A stretch of 64,000 nt of DNA from Agromyces aurantiacus (GTDB lineage: Bacteria; Actinomycetota; Actinomycetes; Actinomycetales; Microbacteriaceae), in the NCBI RefSeq assembly GCF_016907355.1, contig NZ_JAFBBW010000001.1:1054001-1118000 (forward strand), given 5' to 3'. The translations under genes and the position numbers were made by a program. Within the stretch, counting starts at the first letter, position 1; each line of letters begins with the position of its first letter. Positions 8,723 through 16,374 of this stretch are shown here, in pieces. A model generated the notes under the pieces. That model was not told the origin of the DNA, did no database searches, and worked only from the letters and a program-made list of their open reading frames with translations.

Positions 8723-9768
8723 CGGATGCGAACCCGAAGGCGAGGCGGCCGGTGAGCGCCGAGAACGGCCGTTCGTCGCATCCGGTGACCATGCGGGATG
8801 TCGCGAAGGCCGCCGGCGTCTCGGTGGCGACCGTCTCGCACGTGGTCAACGACAATCGCAACGCGCGCATCGGCGAGGCCGCTCGTGAGCGGGTGCGGAA
8901 GGCGATCGACGAGCTCGGCTACCGCCCGAATGCGCTCGCGAAGAACCTGGTGAGCGGCAGCTCGAAGTTCATCGGCCTGGTCGCGGACGCGATCGCGACG
9001 ACCCCGTTCGCGGGCCAGATCATCCATGGCGCCCAAGACGAGGCGTGGAAGCACGGCTACGTGCTGCTCGTCGCGAACACCGAGGGGAACCGCGCCGCCG
9101 AGGACGAGGCGATCGGGATGATGCTCGAACACAAGGTCCGCGGCATCCTCTACTCGACCTGGTACCACCGGGCCGCCGAGATTCCTCGGGCACTGCTCGA
9201 GACCGACGTGGTGCTGGTGGACTGCTTCTCCGAAGCGGGCGAGGCGCCCGCCGTCGTGCCCGATGAGGTGGAGGGAGGGCGTTCGGCGACTCGGCTGCTG
9301 CTCGACGCCGGCCATCGGCGTATCGCCATCGTCAACACGACCACGCCGTCTCCCGCGCATGACGGTCGGCTCCAGGGGTACCGTGAGGCGCTGGACGCTG
9401 CGGGCATTCCCTTCGACGAAGCGCTCGTCTTCGACGCGCGCCCGGAGCAGGAGGGCGGCTACGACGTGACCGACGCCGTCGTGGCCGCGGGCGCGACCGC
9501 CGTCTTCTGCCACAACGACCGCGTGGCCATGGGGCTCTACGACGGCCTGCGCGAGCGGGGCCTCTCGATCCCCTCGGATGTCGCGGTCGTCGGCTTCGAC
9601 AACCAGGAGGTCATCGCGGCCCACCTGCGCCCTCCGCTCACGACCGTCGCGCTTCCGCACTACGAGCTCGGCGTGCTCGGGGTTCGCCTGCTGCTCGGCC
9701 TGGACCCGGTGCCGGACGGCGGCAGGCTCGCCGTCGCGTGCCCGCCCGTGATCCGGTCGTCGGTCTGA
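8719..9768 (+). CDS. LacI-family transcriptional regulator
   Basis: A 349-residue regulator. The helix-turn-helix lies at about residues 20-40 (MRDVAKAAGVSVATVSHVVN), followed by the YRPNALAK hinge region and a sugar-binding-like sensor domain with the usual VFCHNDRVAMGLYDGLRE and SDVAVVGFDNQE motifs. The start ATG overlaps the permease stop (ATGA). It is closely similar in layout and motifs to the second LacI in this operon at 11197; both share IATTPFAG after the hinge. It likely binds one or both operators at 3809 and 3852 and responds to a sugar made from the imported substrate; this is inference from position. Confidence 0.93.
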   Translation: MTDANPKARRPVSAENGRSSHPVTMRDVAKAAGVSVATVSHVVNDNRNARIGEAARERVRKAIDELGYRPNALAKNLVSGSSKFIGLVADAIATTPFAGQIIHGAQDEAWKHGYVLLVANTEGNRAAEDEAIGMMLEHKVRGILYSTWYHRAAEIPRALLETDVVLVDCFSEAGEAPAVVPDEVEGGRSATRLLLDAGHRRIAIVNTTTPSPAHDGRLQGYREALDAAGIPFDEALVFDARPEQEGGYDVTDAVVAAGATAVFCHNDRVAMGLYDGLRERGLSIPSDVAVVGFDNQEVIAAHLRPPLTTVALPHYELGVLGVRLLLGLDPVPDGGRLAVACPPVIRSSV

Positions 9769-9775
9769 GCGCTGC

Positions 9776-11104
9776 ATGCCCGAATCGCAGATGAGGGCTC
9801 CGGCAACGCGATCGCGTGCCACCGAATCCGCCGCCCCACACGACGTGAGCCCGAGAATGAGACCGAACTTCCACTTCACCGCCCGGAGCGGGTGGATCAA
9901 CGATCCCCACGGGATCACCTATCGCGACGGGCAGTACCACGCGTTCTTCCAGTTCGTGCCCGATCGCACGACGTGGGCGCCGAACTGCCACTGGGGCCAC
10001 GCCATCGGCTCCGACCTCCTGTCGCTGTCCGAGACCTCGGTGGCGATCGCGCCCGGCGACGGCGACGACGGCATCTGGACCGGCTGCCTCGTCGTCGACG
10101 GCGAGGACCCGGTGGCCTTCTACACGGCGACGAGCGTTCCGGAATTCGGGATCGGTCGGATCCGCTCGGCGCATCCGGTCGACCCCGACTGGCGGGAGTG
10201 GCGCAAGGGCGACGTCGTCGTGGAGGCGCCGAGCGAGCTCGACCTGATCGCGTTCCGCGACCCGTTCGTCCGCCGCGAGGAATCCGGTTGGCGGATGTTC
10301 GTCGGGGCCGCCCATCGGGACGGGACTGCGTTCGCCCTGTCCTGGACGTCGCCGGACCTCCGCGCCTGGACCTACGAGGGCGTGGTCCTGTCGCGCTCGA
10401 CCGCCGAACGCGACCCGGTCTGGATGGGTGCGCTGTGGGAGTGCCCCCAGTTCGTCGACGTCGACGGAATCGACGTCATGGTCTCGTCGGTGTGGGATGC
10501 CGACGTCCTCCATTACGCCGGCTACGCGACCGGTGCGCTCCGGAACGGGGAGTTCGTCGTGGTCGACTGGGGTCGGCTGACCCACGGGGACGGCTACTAC
10601 GCCCCATCGCTCTTCTTCGACGCGCAGGGCCGGCCGTGCCTGTCGTTCTGGATCCGCGGCATCGCCGACGAGTCCGCGGGATGGGCCGGCTCGCACAGCG
10701 TGCCCTACCGGCTGTCGGCTTCGAACGGCGCCCTCGTGGCGTCGCCTCACCCGGATGTGGCCGCTCACCGGGGCGACCCCGCCGTCGACGGCCGCGTTGA
10801 AGGCCTCGCCGCCGACGTCGAATGGGATGCCGCCGTCGGCGACCTGAGCGTCTCGTGCGGCTCGGATCGCCTGCTCCGGATCGTCCGCGCTGCCGGATCC
10901 GTGATCGTGACGATCGGCGACGACGAGTGGGCCGTGCCCGCTTCGGATCGGCTCCGGATCCTCATCGACGGTCCCGTGCTCGAGCTCTCGTCTCCGGCGG
11001 GCCTGTTCGCTGGGACGCTCCGACCGACCGGTGAGGCGCTGGAGGTCAGCGCCTCCACGGGAACGCTCGGCGTGTTCCCGTTGCTGCCGCACCGTCGCGG
11101 CTGA
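9776..11104 (+). CDS. GH32 beta-fructofuranosidase, cytoplasmic
   Basis: A 442-residue GH32 enzyme with no signal peptide. The three catalytic motifs are present: WINDPHG with nucleophile Asp43, FRDPF with transition-state-stabilising Asp162, and WECPQF with acid/base Glu222. A reduced C-terminal sandwich follows from about residue 330. The family cleaves terminal beta-fructofuranosyl units from sucrose, fructo-oligosaccharides or levan oligomers. Lacking an export signal, it should act on imported oligosaccharides. It starts 7 bases after the LacI stop. The start at 9776 lacks a strong ribosome site, and the ATG at 9857, just before the FHFTARSGW propeller start, is an alternative. Confidence 0.9.
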   Translation: MPESQMRAPATRSRATESAAPHDVSPRMRPNFHFTARSGWINDPHGITYRDGQYHAFFQFVPDRTTWAPNCHWGHAIGSDLLSLSETSVAIAPGDGDDGIWTGCLVVDGEDPVAFYTATSVPEFGIGRIRSAHPVDPDWREWRKGDVVVEAPSELDLIAFRDPFVRREESGWRMFVGAAHRDGTAFALSWTSPDLRAWTYEGVVLSRSTAERDPVWMGALWECPQFVDVDGIDVMVSSVWDADVLHYAGYATGALRNGEFVVVDWGRLTHGDGYYAPSLFFDAQGRPCLSFWIRGIADESAGWAGSHSVPYRLSASNGALVASPHPDVAAHRGDPAVDGRVEGLAADVEWDAAVGDLSVSCGSDRLLRIVRAAGSVIVTIGDDEWAVPASDRLRILIDGPVLELSSPAGLFAGTLRPTGEALEVSASTGTLGVFPLLPHRRG

Positions 11105-11196
11105 CGCACGCGGTCGTTCGGCGCCGTCGGACTCGTGCCACGGCCCGCCATGATCTACCGTCGGGAGGGAAGCCGGACGGAGCAGGAGGTCGGACG

Positions 11197-12249
11197 CTGA
11201 GCGGATCCGGAGACGACCGCGACCTTGCGCGACCCAGACCGGGCATCGCGGCCGTCGCGCGAGCCGCGGGCGTGTCGCCGACGACGGTGTCGCACGCGTT
11301 CTCCGGCACCCGGACCGTGGCGCCCGAGACCCGTGAGCGCGTGCTCCAGGCGGCGGCCGTGCTGGGGTACGCGCCCAACCGCGTGGCACGTGGACTGCGA
11401 CTCCGGCGCACCGGCGTGATCGGCCTCGCGAGCGACCGCATCGCGACGACGCCCTTCGCCGGCCGCATCATCGAGGGCGCGCAGGAGGTCGCCCGTGAGC
11501 ACGGGCTCCTGCTCGTCGTCGCCGACTCCGGTGGCGACGACCAGCACGAGTCGAGGCTGCTCCGGTCCTTCGTCGACCAGCGCGTCGACGGCATCCTGCT
11601 CGCCCGCATGTTCCACCAGGTGGTCGCTGAACCGCGCGATCTCGCCGGGGTCCCATCGGTCCTCGTCGACGCCGTCCCCGAGCCCGGCTGGCGGGTGCCG
11701 GCCATCGCACCCGACGAGGTGGGGGTGGCCGTCACGGCAGTGGAACGACTGCTCGCCGCGGGCCATCGACGCATCGCCGCGGCGACGACGGTCGACGACT
11801 CGCCCGCGACGCGCGGTCGCGCCGCCGGCTTCGGACTCGCGCTCGAGCGGGCGGGACTGGATCCGAAGGCGGCACTCGTCGCCGAGTCGACCTCGGACGC
11901 CGCGGGAGGCAGGGCGGCGGGTCGTCGGCTCCTCGACCGGCCGCCGGGCGATCGGCCGACGGCGGTCTTCTGCTTCAACGACCAGATGGCGATGGGCGTC
12001 TACCAGGTGGCCGCCGCGCTCGGCCTGGACATCCCCGGAGACCTCTCGGTGATCGGCGTCGACGACCTCGACCTCGTCGCTGCGGCCCTCGACCCGGGCC
12101 TGACCACGGTGGCGCTGCCGCACCGCGAGATGGGCCGGTGGGGCATGGCGACACTGCTCGGGCTCATCGAGGATCGCACGGCCCCCGCCGCCGATCCGGT
12201 GCTGCTCGAATGCGAGCTCATCGAGCGAGGCTCGGTCGGATCGCCCTGA
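11197..12249 (+). CDS. LacI-family regulator with apparent CTG start
   Basis: A 350-residue LacI protein whose helix-turn-helix (IAAVARAAGVSPTTVSHAFS) needs reading frame well upstream of the first ATG or GTG. The first GTG in frame, at 11272, falls inside the DNA-recognition helix and would destroy it. The only sensible start is CTG at 11197, preceded by AGGAGGT (11184-11190) at a 6-base spacing; no in-frame ATG, GTG or TTG lies between 11101 and the helix. The sensor domain matches the LacI at 8719 (ATTPFAG, VFCFNDQMAMGVYQVA). It ends 18 bases from a convergent GH32 gene. It may regulate this operon or the anchored GH32 at 12268. Confidence 0.85.
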   Translation: MSGSGDDRDLARPRPGIAAVARAAGVSPTTVSHAFSGTRTVAPETRERVLQAAAVLGYAPNRVARGLRLRRTGVIGLASDRIATTPFAGRIIEGAQEVAREHGLLLVVADSGGDDQHESRLLRSFVDQRVDGILLARMFHQVVAEPRDLAGVPSVLVDAVPEPGWRVPAIAPDEVGVAVTAVERLLAAGHRRIAAATTVDDSPATRGRAAGFGLALERAGLDPKAALVAESTSDAAGGRAAGRRLLDRPPGDRPTAVFCFNDQMAMGVYQVAAALGLDIPGDLSVIGVDDLDLVAAALDPGLTTVALPHREMGRWGMATLLGLIEDRTAPAADPVLLECELIERGSVGSP

Positions 12250-12267
12250 CCTCACGGTCGGAGGGCG

Positions 12268-13968
12268 TCATCCTGCCCGCTCGACGGGTGCGACCGCGAG
12301 GGGCGCGAGTTCGAACCGGTCGATACGCGTCGCGCCGGAGACGGACTCGACCGTGAGCGCGTTCGCGTGGGGCATCCCGAACGCGAGGCTCGACAGCGCG
12401 GACTCTCCGCCGTTCACGAACACCTCGACCGACGAGGCGTCGACGATGAGGTCGAGCGCGACGGTTCCGTCGGCCGAGGGCGTCGCCGGTGCGGTGCGCA
12501 CCTCGCGGTAGGCGTCGGGCATGGCGGATGCCGCCGCGTCGGCGTCGCGGGCGACGAACGCGGTGCCCGAGGCGAAGTCCACCCCGACGGTCGCGAATCG
12601 GCCCCCGCCCTCGAGTACCCGGAACCGCACCTCGTCCGCCGGGTCGGCCGGGTCCGGGGCGAGGGTGACGCGCAACCGGTAGGCGTCGGACGTCGGCTGG
12701 GGCAGCAGGAGGTCTCCCTCCGGGGTGGCGATCGCCGAGTCGAGGACCTGAGGGTCGCCCTCCAGGGCATCGAGCGAGTCGACTGGCGTCGACCGCAGCG
12801 ACATCCGCTCGCCCTCATCGACGAGGCGCAGCTCGCGCACCACCGAGTCGGCGCCGCCGCTCCAACCGTCGGTCGGGAGGTCGCTCGCGTACGACCAGTT
12901 GTTGAGCCAGCCGATCGCCAGGCGTGAGGCGAGGCGGTCGCGTTCGCCGAGGCGAGGGTCGTCCCACGTGACGGCGGCGTAGAAGTCGGAGCCCCGGTCG
13001 AGCCACTGCGGTTCGTCGGAGTCCGGCGTGAACGACCGCCCGTCCCAGTCGCCGATCCAGTAGGCGGTGCCGGTCGTCATCCCGTACAGTTCCCCGTTCA
13101 CGCCTGCGGCCAGCACCCAGCGCGTGGTCGACGGGTCGCCGTCGACCGACATCTCGAAGAGGTCGGGGCACTCGAGGATCCCGAGGTCGTCGCGCTCGAA
13201 GCCCGAGCGGTACGTCCATGACCTCAGGTCCGGCGAGGTGTAGAAGCCGAGCTTGTGCCCCTCAGCGAGCACCATCCGCCACTCGCCTCGCTCGTCGTCC
13301 CAGTCGACCTTCGGATCGCGCCAGTGCTCCGCGCCGGGGTTCTCCATGACCGGGTTGCCCTCGTACGACTCGAATCGGTACCCGCCGTCGGTCGACACGA
13401 AGAGGGATTGGCGCTGGACGCCGTCGAGCTGCTGGGTGACCAGGGCGATCACGGCGCCGGCGCCGAAGCCGGCGGAGTCGTCGGTGTCGACGACGGCGCT
13501 GCCGGTCAGGATGTCGCCGAGGCCGTTCTCGTACTTCTCGATCGCGATGCCCTCCTCGCGCCAGTGCACGAGGTCGGTCGAGGTCGCGTGGTACCACTCG
13601 GTGCCGTTCGCGTCGGGATAGTCGGGGTTGTAGAGGTAGTAGTAGTGCCAACGCCCGTCCAGCCAGAACGGACGCTGCGGATCGTTCATCCATCGTTCGG
13701 CGGGGGTCAGGTGCACCGCGGGCCGGTACGCCGACCAGTCGGACGGCCTCGTATAGGCGACGTCGGCATCCGGACCCGGTTCGGTCGCTGTCGGTGCCGG
13801 CTCGGATGGCGCGCCGCCGTTCGCCTGCACGATCAGGGCTGCCGAGACCAGGCCCGCGATGACGAGCCCCGCGGCGAGCCACGGAATGATCGCCTTCCGA
13901 CGCGAACGCTGCGTGCCGCTGCGATCGTCTCGCCCGCGCCGAGGCTCGGGTGGTGTTGTCCGGTTCAT
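12268..13968 (-). CDS. Membrane-anchored GH32 enzyme with DPQRP motif
   Basis: A 566-residue type II membrane protein. A basic cytoplasmic tail is followed by one transmembrane helix at about residues 26-48, a Pro/Ala/Glu linker, then a GH32 propeller (about 80-400) and C-terminal sandwich. Catalytic residues are Asp96 in WMNDPQRP, Asp218 in WRDPK and Glu266 in LECPDLF. The Asn-Gly of canonical NDPNG is replaced by Gln-Arg-Pro, as I recall for levan fructotransferases and some levanbiose-releasing enzymes, so it may act on levan by transfrucosylation or by dimer release rather than plain exo-hydrolysis. ATG 13968 follows GGAGGA. It probably works on the outer cell face, tethered. An operator-bearing promoter lies at 14099-14127. 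Confidence 0.88.
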   Translation of the reverse strand: MNRTTPPEPRRGRDDRSGTQRSRRKAIIPWLAAGLVIAGLVSAALIVQANGGAPSEPAPTATEPGPDADVAYTRPSDWSAYRPAVHLTPAERWMNDPQRPFWLDGRWHYYYLYNPDYPDANGTEWYHATSTDLVHWREEGIAIEKYENGLGDILTGSAVVDTDDSAGFGAGAVIALVTQQLDGVQRQSLFVSTDGGYRFESYEGNPVMENPGAEHWRDPKVDWDDERGEWRMVLAEGHKLGFYTSPDLRSWTYRSGFERDDLGILECPDLFEMSVDGDPSTTRWVLAAGVNGELYGMTTGTAYWIGDWDGRSFTPDSDEPQWLDRGSDFYAAVTWDDPRLGERDRLASRLAIGWLNNWSYASDLPTDGWSGGADSVVRELRLVDEGERMSLRSTPVDSLDALEGDPQVLDSAIATPEGDLLLPQPTSDAYRLRVTLAPDPADPADEVRFRVLEGGGRFATVGVDFASGTAFVARDADAAASAMPDAYREVRTAPATPSADGTVALDLIVDASSVEVFVNGGESALSSLAFGMPHANALTVESVSGATRIDRFELAPLAVAPVERAG

Positions 13969-14098
13969 GATCCTCCGTGGAATCGGCGACCACCGGCTCC
14001 GGGTCCCGCATGCGGGGCCGTCCGTCGGGACCGGTGGCGCCGTCGCATGTCGTGTGTTCGGGGAGGGAGCGCAAGCGCCACTCGAGGAATCGCCGGCA

Positions 14099-14127
14099 AC
14101 GCTAGCCGGATACAAATCGATTTGCAA
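14099..14127 (-). promoter_or_regulatory. Promoter and LacI-like operator of the anchored GH32
   Basis: Reading the minus strand, TTGCAA (14127-14122) and TAGCGT (14104-14099) are separated by 17 bases. The palindrome TGCAAATCGATTTGTA (14126-14111), centred on CG, overlaps the -35 and spacer. It differs from the TGACATCGTTGTCA boxes nearby, so a different LacI protein, perhaps 11197 or 8719, is the better candidate regulator. The leader to ATG 13968 would be about 125 bases. Confidence 0.65.
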
Positions 14128-14233
14128 ACCGTGCGATCTCGAGCGCCGCCGTGGAAGCGCGCTCATCCGCGAATGCTGGCGGATCGGGGAATTCCGTGCA
14201 TGGACAGCCGTCGTACTCGATCAGGAGCAACGC

Positions 14234-14263
14234 TTGACATCGTTGTCAGTCTGCGCATAGGTT
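14234..14263 (+). promoter_or_regulatory. Levansucrase promoter with TGACATCGTTGTCA operator
   Basis: TTGACA (14234-14239) and TAGGTT (14258-14263), 18 bases apart, form a promoter pointing toward the levansucrase. The inverted repeat TGACATCGTTGTCA at 14235-14248 covers the -35. The same 14-mer occurs in front of the levanase (19353) and the importer (21606), which makes this a regulon box; the LacI protein at 20481-21542 is the likely binder. Confidence 0.7.
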
Positions 14264-14682
14264 CCTGTGTCGGGGGAGCACAGACGCCACGTTCTCGAGG
14301 ATTCGCTCAATCCTGACCGCCGCGGATCGGCACGATCCCGGACCGAAAGCGAAGAACGTGAAGACCACGCGCAACGATTCGCCGCGCCTGCCCGGACGCC
14401 CGGGCACGGCGGCCGACGGCGCTGCACGCACCAGCACCGTCCGGATGGCGGCGACCGATCTCGCCTCGGCGCGAGCCCGAGCCCGAGCCGTCGAGCCGGA
14501 CCACGACTCCCGACCGGACGGCTGACGCCGGACCGGATCGGATCCGATCGACGGCACCGAACCGTCGACGGGATGCGGTGGGCGACCCCGTCCACCGTCA
14601 CCGCCGACCGCGACCCGGGGGACCCGGGCCGATGCCCGCGGAGGGCCGCGGTCGACCGTTCACCCTACGAAAGGCACGAATC
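14264..14682 (+). other. Long untranslated leader of the levansucrase gene
   Basis: From the predicted transcription start near 14270 to ATG 14683 there are roughly 410 bases with no credible gene. Open frames here lack ribosome sites and are rich in Arg/Pro/Gly, like noise in GC-rich DNA. The stretch is rich in GACCG/CCGAC repeats that could fold strongly. No known riboswitch motif was recognised. Confidence 0.4.
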
Positions 14683-16272
14683 ATGGCAACAACCACGCGG
14701 CGCATCACGCGCCCGATCATCGGGGGGCTCACCGCGGCCGGCGTGATCGCCGGCGCACTGCTGGCGGGTGCCCCCGCCGCGGTCGCCGAGACCGCCCTGC
14801 AACCCGGCGCCGAGCCGACCATCCACACCCAGGAGGCGTTCGACCCCGAGGGTGACTTCACCTCGCGCTGGACCAGGGCCGACGCGATGCAACTGAAGCG
14901 CATCTCAGACCCGGACGCGGGCTCCCGGGAGAACTCGATGCCCGAGTCGGTGACCATGCCGACCATCCCGCAGGACTTCCCGGACATGTCGAACGGCGAG
15001 GTCTGGGTCTGGGACACCTGGCCCCTGACCGACGAGGCCGGCAACCAGTACAGCGTCGACGGACAGGAGATCATCTTCTCGCTCGTCGCGGACCGGAGCC
15101 TCGGCTTCGACGAGCGCCATCAGTACGCGAAGATCGGCTACTTCTCCCGCCCCGCGGGCATCCCGGCCGACGAGCGGCCCGAGAACGGCGGCTGGACCTA
15201 CGGCGGGCTCGTGTTCGACGAGGGAGTGACGGGGACGATCTTCCCCGACCAGTCGTACTCCCACCAGACCCAGTGGTCGGGATCGGCGCGCGTGTTCAAG
15301 GGCGGCGAGATCAAGCTGTTCTTCACGGATGTCGCGTTCTACCGGAACCCCGACGGCACCAACATCAAGCCGTACGACCCGCGCATCGCGCTCAGCGTGG
15401 GCAAGGTCCACGTCAACAAGGCCAAGGGCGTGTTCTTCACCGGGTTCGACACGGTGACCGACCTCCTGCAGGCGGACGGCACGTACTACCAGACCGGTGA
15501 GCAGAACGAGTTCTTCAACTTCCGCGACCCGTTCACGTTCGAGGACCCGGCGCACCCCGGTGAGACCTACATGGTCTTCGAGGGCAACTCGGCGATGGAC
15601 CGCGACGGCGCCCGCTGCACGGCCGAGGACCTCGGCTACCGCGAGGGCGACCCCTACGCGGAGACGGTCGACGAGGTGAACGCCTCCGGCGCGACCTACC
15701 AGATCGGCAACATCGGCCTGGCGAAGGCGAAGAACAAGGAACTCACGGAGTGGGAGTTCCTGCCGCCGATCCTCTCGGCGAACTGCGTCACCGACCAGAC
15801 CGAGCGGCCGCAGTTCGTGATCCAGGACGGCAAGTACTACCTGTTCACGATCAGCCACCGGGGCACGTTCGCCGCGGGCCTCGACGGCCCCGAGGGGGTC
15901 TACGGGTTCGTCGGCGACGGCATCCGGAGCGACTTCCAGCCCCTGAACTGGGGCTCGGGCCTCGCGCTGGGCAACCCGACGAACCTGAACTTCGCCGGCG
16001 GACAGCCCTTCGCTCCCGACTACAACCAGCACCCGGGTCACTTCCAGGCGTACTCGCACTACGTGATGCCCGGCGGCCTGGTGCAGTCGTTCATCGACAC
16101 CATCGGCACCCACGACGACTTCGTGCGCGGCGGGACCCTCGGGCCCACCGTGAAGATCGACCTGGACGGCGTCTCGTCGGCGGTGGACTACTCCTACGGT
16201 GATGGCGGCTTGGGCGGCTGGGCCGACATCCCCGCCAACCTCGACGTCAACAAGGGCGGCGTCCTCCAGTAG
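14683..16272 (+). CDS. Levansucrase-type fructosyltransferase (GH68), secreted
   Basis: A 529-residue GH68 enzyme. A Sec-type signal peptide (TTRRITR, hydrophobic core, cleavage after AVA near residue 35) directs export. Catalytic residues are visible: nucleophile Asp111 in VWDTWPL, Asp282 in the RDPFTF motif and acid/base Glu374 in TERPQFV. GH68 enzymes transfer the fructosyl unit of sucrose to growing levan or inulin-type chains, or to water, outside the cell. ATG 14683 follows AAAGG; an in-frame ATG at 14578 would bury the signal peptide. Divergent from the anchored GH32 and convergent with the secreted levanase, it supplies the polymer those enzymes degrade. Levan versus inulin linkage cannot be read directly. 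Confidence 0.93.
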   Translation: MATTTRRITRPIIGGLTAAGVIAGALLAGAPAAVAETALQPGAEPTIHTQEAFDPEGDFTSRWTRADAMQLKRISDPDAGSRENSMPESVTMPTIPQDFPDMSNGEVWVWDTWPLTDEAGNQYSVDGQEIIFSLVADRSLGFDERHQYAKIGYFSRPAGIPADERPENGGWTYGGLVFDEGVTGTIFPDQSYSHQTQWSGSARVFKGGEIKLFFTDVAFYRNPDGTNIKPYDPRIALSVGKVHVNKAKGVFFTGFDTVTDLLQADGTYYQTGEQNEFFNFRDPFTFEDPAHPGETYMVFEGNSAMDRDGARCTAEDLGYREGDPYAETVDEVNASGATYQIGNIGLAKAKNKELTEWEFLPPILSANCVTDQTERPQFVIQDGKYYLFTISHRGTFAAGLDGPEGVYGFVGDGIRSDFQPLNWGSGLALGNPTNLNFAGGQPFAPDYNQHPGHFQAYSHYVMPGGLVQSFIDTIGTHDDFVRGGTLGPTVKIDLDGVSSAVDYSYGDGGLGGWADIPANLDVNKGGVLQ

Positions 16273-16288
16273 GGCGCCTTCGACATGA

Positions 16289-16322
16289 GGATGCCCCGGG
16301 GCCGGCCAGCCCCGGGGCATCC
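16289..16322 (+). terminator. Terminator between convergent levansucrase and levanase genes
   Basis: GGATGCCCCGGGGC (16289-16302) pairs perfectly with GCCCCGGGGCATCC (16309-16322) across a 6-base loop, a 14-bp stem. It lies 17 bases after the levansucrase stop and 53 bases from the levanase stop, so it may act in both directions. The following plus-strand bases (GTCTTCAT) are only weakly T-rich. Confidence 0.75.
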
Positions 16323-16374
16323 GTCTTCATCGGCGCACGCGGGCGACGCTCAGCATCGCCGCCCGTCGCGTCGC

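Noticed and set aside
11104..11272. Frameshifted or 5'-truncated LacI pseudogene
   Set aside because: The DNA-binding helix and sensor domain are complete in one frame with an ideal ribosome site before CTG; an unusual start explains the data better than a broken gene.
14267..14746. Candidate small protein in the levansucrase leader
   Set aside because: It overlaps the levansucrase signal-peptide region in another frame, has no convincing ribosome site, and is Arg/Pro-rich like chance frames.
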